DNA of 64,000 bases from Myxocyprinus asiaticus (taxonomy: Eukaryota > Chordata > Actinopteri > Cypriniformes > Catostomidae). Numbering within the stretch: the stretch's first letter is position 1; each line of letters begins with the position of its first letter. Both the position numbers and the translations under genes were made by a program. The notes beneath the pieces are model-generated. The model worked only from the letters and a program-made list of their open reading frames with translations, did no database searches and had not been told where the DNA came from. Below, one piece after another: positions 14,099-23,693 of the stretch. The stretch spans positions 14,053,001 to 14,117,000 of the forward strand of contig NC_059382.1 of NCBI RefSeq assembly GCF_019703515.2, read 5' to 3'.

Positions 14099-14575
14099 AC
14101 AGGCATGAATGGATTTATCTAATGCCTACCTGAGGGGGTGAAATCTGAGCTCATCTTCACAAGGCACTCGTTCCGATACCTGTTCCATTCTTGCACTGTG
14201 TCCTTTACCGTCTTCCCACTCTGAAAAACATGTATTACACAGTGAGGCTAGAACTTTTTTCGGGTATTAGCTTCAGACACTTGCCTCAGGGCCAATGAAA
14301 ATGTCACCACGGCAAGCAAAAAAATAAATAAATATTGGCCTTTTGAGCCCTGTTTCTGTTAAAAGTGAATTAATAACTGATATTTACATTGTGTAATGGC
14401 CTCCTGCTTGGTTATTGTACTAAGCAAATTAGTCACATCAGACACTTGAACATAATGAAATGCATTATATATGAGTTCCTTTTTACTTTTGCTTCAAAAA
14501 GTAGTTGTTGATCCATACCTCTGCTCTGGACAAGACAGATAGAGTGAGGAGGAGGATGGTAGGGGTGCTCTTCAT
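350..14575 (-). CDS. gipr: Class B1 peptide-hormone GPCR, GIP-receptor-like, complete in 13 coding exons
   Basis: Coding exons in transcript order: 14519-14575, 14130-14220, 13667-13774, 12385-12506, 9795-9901, 8822-8975, 6787-6946, 6436-6496, 6281-6350, 3629-3717, 2482-2620, 2279-2320, 350-703. All introns are GT-AG, phases agree, and the sum is 1554 nt (517 aa plus stop). The product has a signal peptide, a hormone-binding ectodomain with six Cys (38, 53, 62, 76, 95, 116), seven membrane segments (about 136-395) and a cytoplasmic tail. By family it is a plasma-membrane receptor coupling an incretin/glucagon-type peptide to Gs and cAMP. GIPR-like signatures are [48 protein letters not shown] and [12 protein letters not shown]5-TM6 and the proximal tail ([26 protein letters not shown]) resemble the glucagon receptor more, so a glucagon-receptor-like paralogue is the alternative. 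No frameshift or stop is seen. The family is certain; the orthology is probable. Confidence 0.85.
805..1628. mobile_element. Nested pair of MITE-like elements in the last gipr intron
   Basis: The outer element begins TTTAAGGAATAGTTCA and ends TGAACTATTCCTTTAA, an inverted-repeat pair. Inside lies a second inverted-repeat element, about 855-1351, with ends AGACCCCGTTTCCACCTGG and CCAGGTGTAAACGAGGTCT. No coding capacity; the nesting dates the inner insertion as younger. Confidence 0.75.
2279..2320 (-). CDS. gipr: gipr-like exon 12: 42-nt microexon, end of TM7
   Basis: Exactly 14 codons, [14 protein letters not shown], preserving the small TM7 exon characteristic of class B receptors. Acceptor is CCCATAG, donor GTAAGT. 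Confidence 0.93.
2482..2620 (-). CDS. gipr: gipr-like exon 11: TM6 and TM7
   Basis: Encodes [20 protein letters not shown] and [12 protein letters not shown], ending [15 protein letters not shown] is the kinked TM6 motif of class B receptors. Donor is GTACAA. Confidence 0.92.
3629..3717 (-). CDS. gipr: gipr-like exon 10: TM5 and third intracellular loop
   Basis: Encodes [20 protein letters not shown] and then [10 protein letters not shown], the loop that contacts Gs in this family. The motif is closer to glucagon receptors than to mammalian GIPR. A 2.56-kb intron separates it from exon 9. Confidence 0.88.
3764..4012. repeat. Intronic repeat, copy 1 (gipr intron 9)
   Basis: Shares long stretches with 7177-7324 in intron 6, for example AGAGTAAAGGCA, ATCCTGGAGAATGCA, CATAAAATATGAATGTA and CACTCAACACAGTCATT, in the same order and orientation. 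This copy has extra sequence in the middle. It may be a local duplication or a dispersed repeat. Confidence 0.65.
4992..5417 (-). mobile_element. tRNA-derived SINE, full length, in gipr intron 9
   Basis: On the minus strand the head reads GGGGCCTGGGTAGCTCAGC. An A-box-like TAGCTCAGCAAGG (5394-5406) and a B-box-like AGTTTGAATCC (5352-5362) form an RNA polymerase III internal promoter. Flanking CACTC at 4987-4991 and 5418-5422 is a clean target duplication. The host sequence on both sides belongs to another repeat family beginning AAAGGTGCACTCAGTAA, so the SINE landed in an older repeat. Confidence 0.85.
6281..6350 (-). CDS. gipr: gipr-like exon 9: second extracellular loop and start of TM5
   Basis: Encodes [21 protein letters not shown]288 is the loop-2 cysteine expected to bond with C218. 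Donor is GTAAGT, phase 0. Confidence 0.9.
6436..6496 (-). CDS. gipr: gipr-like exon 8: TM4
   Basis: Sixty-one bases encoding [19 protein letters not shown]. It is separated from exon 9 by an intron of only 85 bp (6351-6435). Confidence 0.9.
6787..6946 (-). CDS. gipr: gipr-like exon 7: TM3, second intracellular loop, start of TM4
   Basis: Contains C218 (the TM3 cysteine that pairs with extracellular loop 2), [20 protein letters not shown] and the start of TM4 ending FIGW. Donor is GTGCGT, phase 1. Confidence 0.92.
7028..7110. mobile_element. Fragment of the AATAGTTCACCC-type MITE
   Basis: Reads AAAAGGAAAGTTCACCC then TTCATCATTTACTCACCC, one end of the element also seen at 12850, 19182, 37076 and 61290; the other end is missing here. 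A fragment of the opposite end lies at about 8590-8695. Confidence 0.65.
7177..7324. repeat. Intronic repeat, copy 2 (gipr intron 6)
   Basis: Direct-orientation partner of the sequence at 3764-4012. It is followed by a truncated end of unrelated intron sequence; no coding potential. Confidence 0.65.
7462..7494. repeat. (CT)n microsatellite
   Basis: Uninterrupted CT dinucleotide run in gipr intron 6. Confidence 0.95.
8822..8975 (-). CDS. gipr: gipr-like exon 6: TM2 and first extracellular loop
   Basis: Begins [20 protein letters not shown], a hallmark of the glucagon-receptor branch, followed by [11 protein letters not shown] and an acidic first extracellular loop. Donor is GTAAGT. Confidence 0.9.
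9795..9901 (-). CDS. gipr: gipr-like exon 5: TM1
   Basis: Encodes aa 127-162, the juxtamembrane stalk and first membrane helix ([20 protein letters not shown], then LLIF). The acceptor CCTTCACAG keeps the reading frame from exon 4; the donor is GTGAGT. Confidence 0.88.
10444..11422 (+). mobile_element. Non-autonomous LTR retrotransposon with proline-rich tandem repeat, in gipr intron 4
   Basis: Starts TGTCATG and ends GTTACA, with the 5-bp target duplication CTTAC on both sides (10439-10443 and 11423-11427). Only about the first 76 bp of the 5' LTR remain. A C-rich internal segment follows, then a full 3' LTR from about 10980, with polyadenylation signal AATAAA near its end. Both LTR pieces share TTGATTCATGTTTTTCATGT. 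The internal segment codes tandem 9-residue units such as PALPCSSEP and PVPPWSSLP (27-bp period, about 10690-10830). No protease, RT or integrase is present, so it could only have moved with enzymes supplied elsewhere. Confidence 0.82.
11934..11955. repeat. (TA)n microsatellite
   Basis: Short TA run in gipr intron 4. Confidence 0.9.
12385..12506 (-). CDS. gipr: gipr-like exon 4: end of hormone-binding domain
   Basis: Reads [15 protein letters not shown], then a short insert with sequon NNS, then WRDHSQC, giving cysteines 95 and 116 that complete the six-Cys fold. Acceptor is TTCTATAG, donor GTGAAG; it ends in phase 0. Confidence 0.87.
12850..13304. mobile_element. AATAGTTCACC-type MITE, gipr intron 3
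   Basis: Ends read TTAAAGGAATAGTTCACC and GGTGAACTATTCCTTTAA; the inner subterminal parts read ACTCACC-like and GGTGAGTAAATGATGA. No ORF of note. One of several copies in the window. Confidence 0.8.
13667..13774 (-). CDS. gipr: gipr-like exon 3: ectodomain core
   Basis: Contains [15 protein letters not shown] and [10 protein letters not shown]: the invariant Trp63, cysteines 53, 62 and 76, and an N-glycosylation sequon (N69-T-T). The CPWYLPW string is shared by the glucagon, GLP-1 and GIP receptors. Donor is GTATGA, phase 1. Confidence 0.88.
14049..14100. repeat. (CA)n microsatellite
   Basis: About 22 CA repeats in gipr intron 2, just after exon 3 in genomic order. Confidence 0.95.
14130..14220 (-). 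CDS. gipr: gipr-like exon 2: N-terminal helix of the ectodomain
   Basis: Encodes aa 20-49, including [15 protein letters not shown], the amphipathic helix and first conserved Cys (C38) of the hormone-receptor domain. Acceptor is TTTTTCAG, donor GTAGGC; it ends in phase 1. Confidence 0.85.
14519..14575 (-). CDS. gipr: gipr-like exon 1: start codon and signal peptide
   Basis: Nineteen codons beginning [19 protein letters not shown], a typical short signal peptide with hydrophobic core [10 protein letters not shown]. The donor is GTATGG, phase 0. The ATG is the only one giving a signal peptide in frame with exon 2. A CTCAG precedes the ATG by two bases, so an upstream noncoding exon is possible but not shown. 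Confidence 0.85.
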
Positions 14576-14901
14576 CACTGAGACAGGTACCAGGGCTGGA
14601 GGCCAGACATCTCAGAGCTGGGCCCTAATCCAACCCAACTCAGACCCAGAGTAGCCCATAGTTTCAGACCAGTGTGTCACCAGCTGTGCCCTTCAGAACC
14701 AAAACCAAAGCAGAGAAAACCATGAGGGACATATGACAGCTCAGAAAGAATTAATGTCCAGATGGCTGCAAGCTCTTGAACCCCTCAGTTATAAGCCTCT
14801 ATATGTCTATTCTGCATATACTGTAGCTTTATTAAATTCTCTCTCTCTCCAAAAAAAAAAAAAAAAAGAAAAAAAAAGCATGACAATACATGACAATTAT
14901 A
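14576..14901. other. Upstream region of the receptor gene
   Basis: Sequence between the receptor start codon and the Tc1 element. It includes an A-rich tract (about 14851-14878) and no clear TATA box. It may contain 5' UTR, but no promoter can be called by eye. Confidence 0.5.
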
Positions 14902-16476
14902 CAGGTGCATCTCAATAAATTAGAATGTCGTGGAAAAGTTCATTTATTTCAGTAATTCAACTCAAATTGTGAAACTCGTGTATTAAATAAATTCAGTGCA
15001 CACAGACTGAAGTAGTTTAAGTCTTTGGTTCTTTTAATTGTGATGATTTTGGCTCACATTTAACAAAAACCCACCAATTCACTATCTCAAAAAATTAGAA
15101 TACGGTGACATGCCAATCAGCTAATCAACTCAAAACACCTGCAAAGGTTTCCTGAGCCTTCAAAATGGTCTCTCAGGTTGGTTCACTAGACTACACAATC
15201 ATGGGGAAGACTGCTGATCTGACAGTTGTCCAGAAGACAATCATTGACACCCTTCACAAGGAGGGTAAGCCACAAACATTCATTGCCAAAGAAGCTGGCT
15301 GTTCACAGAGTGCTGTATCCAAGCATGTTAACAGAAAGTTAAGTGGAAGGAAAAAGTGTGGAAGAAAAAGATGCACAACCAACCGAGAGAACCGCAGCCT
15401 TATGATTGTCAAGCAAAATCGATTCAAGAATTTGGGTGAACTTCACAAGGAATGGACTGAGGCTGGGGTCAAGGCATCAACCACACACAGACATGTCAAG
15501 GAATTTGGCTACAGTTGTCGTTTTCCTCTTGTTAAGCCACTCCTGAACCACAGACAACGTCAGAGGCCTCTTACCTGGGCTAAGGAGAAGAAGAACTGGA
15601 CTGTTGCCCAGTGGTCCAAAGTCCTCTTTTCAGATGAGAGCAAGTTTTGTATTTCATTTGGAATCCAAGGTCCTAGAGTCTGGAGGAAGGGTGGAGAAGC
15701 TCATAGCCCAAGTTGCTTGAAGTCCAGTGTTACGTTTCCACAGTCTGTGATGATTTGGGGTGCAATGTCATCTGCTGGTGTTGGTCCATTGTGTTTTTTG
15801 AAAACCAAAGTCATTGCACCCGTTTACCAAGAAACTGTGGAGCACTTCATGCTTCCTTCTGCTGACCAGCTTTTTAAAGATGCTGATTTCATTTTCCAGC
15901 AGGATTTGGCACCTACCCACACTGCCAAAAGCACCAAAAGTTGGTTAAATGACCATGGTGTTGGTGTGCTTGACTGGCCAGCAAACTCACCAGACCTGAA
16001 CCCCATAGAGAATCTATGGGGTATTGTCAAGAGGAAAATGAGAAACAAGAGACCAAAAAATGCAGATGAGCTGAAGGCCACTGTCAAAGAAACCTGGGCT
16101 TCCATACCACCTCAGCAGTGCCACAAACTGATCACCTCCATGCCACGCCGAATTGAGGCAGTAATTAAAGCAAAAGGAGCCCCTACCAAGTATTGAGTAC
16201 ATATACAGTAAATGAACATACTTTCCAGAAGGCCAACAATTCACTAAAAATGTTTTTTTTATTGGTCTTATGATGTATTCTAATTTTTTGAGATAGTGAA
16301 TTGGTGGGTTTTTGTTAAATGTGAGCCAAAATCATCACAATTAAAAGAACCAAAGACTTAAACTACTTCAGTCTGTGTGCATTGAATTTATTTAATACAC
16401 GAGTTTCACAATTTGAGTTGAATTACTGAAATAAATGAACTTTTCCACGACATTCTAATTTATTGAGATGCACCTG
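14902..16476 (+). mobile_element. Complete Tc1 DNA transposon with 202-bp terminal inverted repeats
   Basis: Inverted repeats at 14902-15103 and 16275-16476, outer end CAGGTGCATCTCAATAAATT, differ by a single base in the stretches I compared (about 15000 against 16380). TA target duplications flank it (14900-14901, 16477-16478). The transposase ORF between them is uninterrupted. Near-identical arms and an open ORF imply a recent insertion and possible activity. Confidence 0.95.
15165..16196 (+). CDS. Tc1-family transposase, intact
   Basis: 343 codons; the natural start is more likely M13 (15201, MGKTADLTVVQK), as Tc1 transposases usually begin near MGK. It catalyses cut-and-paste movement at TA sites. 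The N-terminal paired-like helix-turn-helix region spans about 20-110, with basic GRKKCGRKR at 61-69. The catalytic triad is D157 (FSDESKF), D247 (FQQDLAPTH) and E282 (NPIENLW), with 34 residues between the last two (DD34E). A glycine-containing block lies between the first two acids. The length is typical of the family and no catalytic residue is missing. QQDLAP instead of QQDNAP appears to be a subfamily trait. Confidence 0.95.
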   Translation: MVSQVGSLDYTIMGKTADLTVVQKTIIDTLHKEGKPQTFIAKEAGCSQSAVSKHVNRKLSGRKKCGRKRCTTNRENRSLMIVKQNRFKNLGELHKEWTEAGVKASTTHRHVKEFGYSCRFPLVKPLLNHRQRQRPLTWAKEKKNWTVAQWSKVLFSDESKFCISFGIQGPRVWRKGGEAHSPSCLKSSVTFPQSVMIWGAMSSAGVGPLCFLKTKVIAPVYQETVEHFMLPSADQLFKDADFIFQQDLAPTHTAKSTKSWLNDHGVGVLDWPANSPDLNPIENLWGIVKRKMRNKRPKNADELKATVKETWASIPPQQCHKLITSMPRRIEAVIKAKGAPTKY

Positions 16477-16478
16477 TA

Positions 16479-16920
16479 CATGACAGTTCAAGTACTCCCT
16501 CTGACGTCAAACTGCATTAACTACAATATCATGATTCTCATGATATAAAAGTTTGTGACTTTTTATGTACATCAAAAGAGGGACGAGAAATCACAATTTA
16601 GTGTCTGGTTATCGGGTAAGAGTGGTATTATTTTTCTGTATTGCCACTATGTGAATGTGAGAAAAGTAGTCTGCATGTTTTTCCATGTGCTGTGTAAATC
16701 AGTGCCATGTTTTGTCCTTGAAACATGACAATAAAAACCGGCAAGCTTTATAAGGCAATGTGTTTATTCTTGGAATAATGCACCTGCTTTTATCTTGAAA
16801 TACAGTTTTTCGATTAATATGATCCTGTACATCAGTATTTATTTTGACGTTTTAAACAATGCTGAGATTATGTTTTATTGTCTTAATTGAATATTTCCAT
16901 TAATAAATTGAATAAGCGGC
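16479..16920. other. Intergenic, nothing recognised
   Basis: A/T-rich sequence with scattered stop codons in all frames; no repeat ends or motifs recognised. Confidence 0.5.
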
Positions 16921-17251
16921 AACACTTTACAATAAGGTTCCATTTGTTAACATTAGTTAACAACATTGGTTAAAATGAAGTAACAATGAACAACACTTTT
17001 ACAGAATGTATTAATCTTAGTTAATGTTAATTAAAACAGATTAATAGATGTTTAAAATCAAAAGTTTTATTTGTCAACATTAGTTAATGCACTATGAACT
17101 AACATGAACTAACATTGAACAATTGTATTTTTATGAACTAACATTAACTAAGATTAACAAAAGCTGTAAAAAAATATATTGTTAATTGTTTGTTCATGAT
17201 ACCTAATGCATTAACTAATGTTAACGACTGGAACCTTATTGTGAAGTGTTA
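16921..17251. mobile_element. MITE with ACACTTTACAATAAGGTTCC ends
   Basis: Left end ACACTTTACAATAAGGTTCC; right end GGAACCTTATTGTGAAGTGT, a terminal inverted repeat. The interior is rich in TTAACATTAGTTAA-type motifs. Related copies lie at 40584-40850 and 46671-46948. Confidence 0.8.
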
Positions 17252-17589
17252 CCGAGAAAGCTTCCAATTTTTAATCTTAAACTTGTCATCATTATGTATA
17301 TGACAGGAAATGGATGTTTTGATATTGATGTCATTTTCAAAAATATTAGAATTCTGAAGGAAGGTCTCATTACAATTATAATTACAAGAAAGGAAATTCT
17401 GTTGCCATAAACTCAATTCCTATACATCAGTCTTTACGTATTATAAATAGAAATTTTGTTTTGTTGCACTGTTGCTGACTATGAGACGTCAAAATCTGTG
17501 ATGCAACAATTTGCTAATTAAAAAATTTAGCTCCTAAAGAAAAGAATAGGAATTTTGAAATATATGTATAAAATCATGAGCACTCTCAT

Positions 17590-17909
17590 GAGATGGGGAC
17601 TCCAGTCAGTAACCTAATAAAAGCTGTTTTAATCTACATGGAGAGGGTCCCCTTATGGGGGCGGCCATGTAAGGATCACAAGCCGAATGCTACTCGCTTA
17701 ATTTCAGTAATTGCCTTGTTATTGGACACTTTCACTCACTCATGGATTAAATTAATCATGGCTACTGTAACTGTGAATATTGCATTTCTACGATGACATA
17801 AGTAACTGAAAACTATTGTTTGAATAATGCTGCATCCACGCCTCTTCTGTAGGTGTACCGTAAGAGTATGTACAAGACGACACTTAAAAAACATAGTGCA
17901 CCTTTAAAA
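17590..17909 (-). repeat. Dispersed repeat, AAAGGTGCACT family, minus orientation
   Basis: The reverse complement begins TTTAAAGGTGCACT and keeps GATGCAGCAT, AGTTTTCAGTT, GAAAGTGTC, CTCTCCATGTAGA and AAAACAGCTTTTAT in the same order as the copy at 46948-47255. No protein motif recognised; the name of the family is not known to me. Confidence 0.75.
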
Positions 17910-19181
17910 TGCAGTGAATCTAAACAGACAGAACCCCAAAAACAAAATATTTCCTTGCTAGAAATGGACAAAATGAGCACTTCAACAGTCAATACAGAAA
18001 GACACAGTGTAACATCTCTCAACAGCTCAATTGATGGGATGACAGTTCAAGGAGTAAGGTCATTTTACCACTCTCCCAGAGTACACCTTTTTGAAGTTTC
18101 TTCAAGCCTGCTTAAGGGAGCAACAATTTATTTATCCAGATGATGTTTAAATAAAGGAGTGACCCAACAGGCAATCATGTCCTGCTAAATCATGTATGAT
18201 CAGGTTGGTGTTCAATTATTTATAGTAGTTTGTGGTGTTGTGCTAAGCAGGCTGGAAAATGCTGAAGTGGTACTGGAAGGAAGTTCAAGAATAGTACGTC
18301 CAATATAATCACTTAAATCACATCGCTAGTGGTATATAAACAGCCGCTTACCTCTTACTTACTTAACTTACTTCAACAATTCTGCCAGTATCCCAACTCC
18401 CCAAACTCCACCTTTAATCAATAATGAAGACCAGAGGAGAAACTTTGACCTTGATTCAAGCCTGTTAAGTATCAATGCTTGAGTCCTTTATTTTGGACAA
18501 GAAGACATCCTTGTGTACCCATCAGATTATGTCAACATGCAAAACTGGTCAAATTTCACTTACATTTCTCACCAAAGCTAAAGCACTAGACGTTTTTCTA
18601 GTCTACTGAGATAGGTATAGAGATAGGTATCTTTAGCAGATGTTACCATATTTTATACCATGATGGATTGGGGCACATTTTAAAACAAACGAGTAATTTC
18701 TAGGTAGGGTGTATGCCAGAACTCCTAGATAGAGTTACTCAACAATTTACTCCAGGAGGCCAAGAACAAATCATCAGCACAATTCTGCAGTGTTTATATG
18801 GTCTGACCTTCAAATAATTTTTCAGTTAACTCTTAGAAGGATATTTAACCCAGAATATCCACAGACAAAAAATATATTTACGCAAAATGAAAGTCTGGAC
18901 AATGTGAACACTATCAAACAACTGCATCAAATCAGTATTCTTTGCAAGCACCAGTGGCACATCAACCAACATTTCTCAAGCAACCATTTAAGGACAAAAA
19001 GTATTTATTATTACAACATCCACTTTTCACGATCTGATTACTGATTGATAAAATCAAGTCCTATTTTTTAAATTATTTAAAAAATTTTATTATTACATTA
19101 AAGATCCTGTTTCAGTCAAAAATCTGTTACATTGCAGAAGTAGCCTAAAACGGGTTGCGTACAAACAGCATTTCACGTTGG
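17910..19181. other. Intergenic, nothing recognised
   Basis: Short ORFs only. The one that runs out of the preceding repeat shows no known domain or clean exon borders. Confidence 0.45.
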
Positions 19182-19477
19182 TTTTAAAGGGAAAGTTCAC
19201 CCAAAAATGAAAATTCTCTCATCATTTACTCACCCTCATACCATACCAGATGTGCATGACTTTCTTTCTTCTGCAGAACTCATATGAAGATTTTTAGAAG
19301 AATATCTTAGCTCTGTAGGTCCATATACTTGCATTGTGTGGACCAACAGAGCTGACATATTCTTCTAAAAATTTTCATTTGACTTCTGCCAAAGAAAGAA
19401 AGTCATGCACATCTGGGATGCCAGGAGGGTGAGTAAATCATGAGAGAATTTTCATTTTTGGGTGAACTATTCCTTTA
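19182..19477. mobile_element. AATAGTTCACCC-type MITE
   Basis: Ends TTTAAAGGGAAAGTTCACCC and GGTGAACTATTCCTTTAAA with subterminal TCTCTCATCATTTACTCACC and its complement. A compact, nearly palindromic copy of about 296 bp. Confidence 0.85.
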
Positions 19478-20229
19478 AAAAATATGTTTAAACATATGAA
19501 AATGCACATTATGAATCATACTCAATATGGCCTGGAACATGTATTAAACAGTGTCAATTTTGATTTCATGTTTACTTTAAAGCCAAGTGGAGAACACATT
19601 CCTCTGTTATGCTGGCAAGTCTTTTTTATTCAAAAGCATGTTTGCTTAAATCTGACAATTAGCAGCTGTCACAGAGCAACACTTTTGAGCTGCACAACAT
19701 CACAAAATCCTTTTTAGGCTGTAAATCGGTCAAAACTTCTGTCAGGAAAATCAACCATGATTTGGAACTTGTGTTCCAAAACTTAGTGAGCTGCCTCGCT
19801 GTCTCCTGCCTATATAGGCAAGTCTGCCATCTTGGATTTATTATTCCACCAAGCTCATCAAAGTGCATTCTGGAATCGCCTACTAAGGAAAGGATATACA
19901 CGATAATACCTTAGAATTAGGCCAAAATGAGATTTCTTAAACATAATTAAGAAACCTACTTTTTGGAACAGCCTTCGCATCAGGAGCGGGCCTATGATGC
20001 CTTAAAATGCTGCCTCCGGAGGACACTCACTTGGTTTTGGAGCAGACCCAATGCCGTACACCTGGAAAATAGGACATTATTTAGTAAGCAGTCATACTCT
20101 ACTGGTCATTGTGTTAAGTACTGGTAAAGGTAAATACTTCTGCACTGTGGCTGAGGTGACATTATATTTTGTTTCTTCCCCTTCCACACAAAAGTGAAAT
20201 GACAATAAACCAACTTGACATGACAGCTT

Positions 20230-20735
20230 AAGCCAGCAGTAAAATTTAAAGGTAACATTGATGTAAACTGTACCTTTTGTGATAACCGCTAAGAAACTGG
20301 TTCATTTGTTTTGGCACTGCCCATTTGTAAGGCCTTTTTGGCAAAATGTATGTGATTTTATTTTCAAGTATATTGATGATCAGTTCTTATTGTGGAAATA
20401 TATATTGTTTGGTCTCCCGGTGAATCTTAAAAACAAACATAGTCATGTTTATGTGATAAACAAAATTTCATATTTACAAATGTAAATTGTCCTGCAAAAA
20501 ACCCTGCTTTGTATTGTATAAAAAGGAAATGGAACAATATATTGACTCAATTAGATTCTCTGTGAAACAAAGGCAATCAAAAATGTTTTTTTTTTTTTTT
20601 TTACATTCTTTAATATTTTTATATTGATTTGTATTAAGCTCCCCCTAGTGTATGAATATTGTTTTACATGTGTGGTGTTGCAAGTTTTGTAATGTGATTT
20701 TGCTAATAAAACTTAATTCAGGTTTACATGTATCT
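20230..20735 (+). pseudogene. 5'-truncated L1/Tx1-type LINE, end of ORF2 and 3' UTR
   Basis: Conceptual translation gives CTFCDN, then LVHLFWHCPFVRPFW, then YILFGLPVNL: the Cys/His-rich C-terminal region of L1-type ORF2. In a shifted frame YKKEMEQYIDSIRF follows, so at least one frameshift is present. A T-run (20587-20602) interrupts the end, and AATAAA occurs near 20704. The reverse transcriptase and endonuclease are absent. Confidence 0.75.
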
Positions 20736-23693
20736 AATGTGACATACAGTACACATTTTACAGGGATTATACCCTTGAAGCAACCTTAGGTTAAATGACT
20801 TGCTCAAGGGCAAAAAGGCTTGCTCCTTTTGGGGCTCAAACAAGGTCAGCAATTGAATGATTAGCATCGCCTTGTTAGCCCCTGCTGGTAGATTTTACCC
20901 ATGCGCACATCGAGATCACGTACTTCCGGAGGGTCCTGTGCCAGTGGAGCACTGTCATAGAAAAGAATCAGGATGCTAATGGAAAGCTGTTCACAGCCTC
21001 TTTCAGTGAAATATCATGTGCAAAGCAAAGGTTATGCAACTGTTTTCACCCCAAATTCACCCTAAAAGTCTTAACAAAGGTGATAAAAAAAGGTGATGTT
21101 GGTGCGGCTATCCTTATGTGGATTCTCTATAGACATAATGATTTTTATACTGTATGGACTATAGATTCTATCCCCTAACCCTACCCATAAACCTAACCCT
21201 CACAAAAACCTTTCTGCATTTTAACATTTTCAAAAAAACATTGTTTAGTATGTTTTTTTAAGTGATTTGAATTATGGGGACACTAGAAATATCCTCCTAA
21301 ACCACATTTATAGCATAATACTCTTGAAATCCCCCCCCCCCCCCCCCCCCCACACACACACACAAAAGAAACATTCTAACAGAATAAGCTGACTTACAAT
21401 CACCAGATGTTGGCAGTTTGTTTGTAACTGTCACACTCATCAAAAAGCAGGATATCAAGTGAAATAAAAAATTTAAGGCAGCTTTGTTTTCTGCCTGGGC
21501 ACTAATGTCTTCTCACACAGGGAGCAAGAGGAGATGGCCGGTGGGAATCATTTAAAAACGTTCCACCAGCAGGAAATCCTGAACATTAGATATACAGTAT
21601 TTCAACTCTTGCCTTGGTCTGAAATAACAAGGAAATTGTTTTATTGCATCAATTTTATTCACATGTCTAAATTTAGTCAGTCCAATCAAGTTTCAGAAAC
21701 TCGCTCAAAACTTGAACGGAACACAAAAGGAGTTATTATCAAAAAGTTAAATCTACCTTTTTCTTACATTAAAAATGCATAGTGATCACAGCAATTAAGT
21801 TAAACAAAATTGTGGTTTCTTAAAATAAAGATTATGTGTTTGTTCTTGATGTGAACCCTTGTGTCTTCAACATGATCATACGGGAAGTCAGCATCTTGTT
21901 TCCAAGAGTTCCAGAACACTAGGATTGGACACATTTGGTAAATCCCAAGTGTGATCTCCCATCAGACATTTTTGCATTGACTTCAACAAGATTACCTTCA
22001 CTTGTGGCACGATTGGAAGCATGTGATGTCAGCAGCATGGAGATCCTGCACTGAAACTAGGAAGTAATCTTGTTTGCATAGTCACTGACAAGTGCAATTT
22101 GGAAGCTGCGTTTTTCCCTCTAACATTACATTTTGAATCCACTGATATTAGATTTAGGTTTGGGTTGGGGGGTTCAGTTTGTAAAATATCCATTCCTCTT
22201 CACTGCATTACATCCAATACAGCTGAGAACAAATGCTTAAAATCTCGCTTATGGCGCCCCTCCATGGACATTTCCCATGGAAAATGGAGCTCCCGTGTGC
22301 CCATATGTCCAACAACATTTATCGCTTTGGCCACTGGGGGCAGTGTTTCTAATTTTGGTAGAACAGACCAATCTAATAAGGCAATCTACTGTTCCCGATT
22401 TCACTGTAAGGTCAGTCTGCATAATTAGCGTAATCAAAACTATACTAACACTAGACTAACACGTCTTATGTGTGAGTAATGCACTACTAATTTGTTAAAT
22501 ATTGTTTTCTTTTATTTGGTCATGTCTTATCATAAGTCAACTTAGTTTGTCTGACAAAACTTGTTAACCTTACTCCTAAACCTAAATCTTGTTCAACCCT
22601 TACCCTAAACTGTAACCTTACCCCAACATCTAAACCTGCCTGTACCTCAATCTTAGTAGCAGCAAACAAGAATCTTGTGAGAATTTTGCAGAACATCATG
22701 TAGTTACACAACAAATACATTGTATTGTATGTATTTTAATGGTACATAGTAGTTAAAGACACCTAATGTAAAAAGGGACTAAACTTCTAATTTATAAACT
22801 TAAATAGCTGCAATCTAAATCAGCCATGATTAATGTAGCTACTATTTCTTAGAAAACATTCTTTAAAAAAGAAACTTCTTAGCTAAATTTTACCAGCTTA
22901 CTAATCATCTGTAGAGAGCACATTTCAGAGAGCACATCTTAGCAGTTTAAGCACATTTCAGTGCTATATAAGGAAAGCAAATTTTCTTTACACCCTGAAA
23001 ATCATCCCAAATAGAATCTTGCAAAAGCTGCTGGGCCTGGGTAACTGTATTGGTAACACTGGTGCAACCAATGGCGTGACTTTTGGTGACATTAGGATAT
23101 TTTAGCCAATTTCTACATATTGATAATGAGCACAGATACACCATACTGTATCGGCACTCATACAAATTTCGAAGTTGTTTGCAAAGGGTTCTTTTGCTGG
23201 TAGTGTTGCTCATTCAACATAAATTAGACAACAGTTGATTTGACCCTTTGCTAGTTTGATTTAGATGCATTTTTGTTAGTTTGTAAAAGCCAAATAAACA
23301 TCAAATAAATCCCCAAAGGTCTGTGATGTGTTTGATGTGTAATTGTTGTCCTCTGCTCAGAGAACTGGAATGTAGAATGGGCATGGAGTTCTATTAAACC
23401 TCTGAAACAGGGGAGACAGAGCAGGCCTCTCCTTCAACTGCAGTAATGGCCTGCTCTCTCAGTGTTCAAAAAAGCTTGTTTAGCATTCCTTTGACATATA
23501 TTTCTGTGTGATCAATGGCAATCTAAACCTGGCCTTGTTATGATTACTGTAGTTTCCCCAAAACCAGCCGCGAAGCTTTTTAAAGTTACAGTAGATGGGT
23601 CAAAAAGAAAAAGAGGATATTCTATTAGCCGAATCAGTTTATTTCTATTCATGAATCGGTTATACATCTTCAGTGATTTGTGCAGTCCAGGCA
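20736..23693. other. Intergenic, repeat fragments, no gene recognised
   Basis: Contains a C-run followed by CA repeats (21331-21364) and a stretch with CCTAACCCTACCC-type motifs (about 21170-21200). A similar CCTAAACCTAAATC stretch lies near 22570. No ORF with recognisable domains. Confidence 0.5.

Noticed and set aside
15824..16105. Antisense ORF of 93 codons
   Set aside because: Shadow of the Tc1 transposase on the other strand.
17853..18143. 96-codon ORF as a possible exon
   Set aside because: It begins inside a dispersed repeat, has no known domain, and a clean exon border could not be shown.
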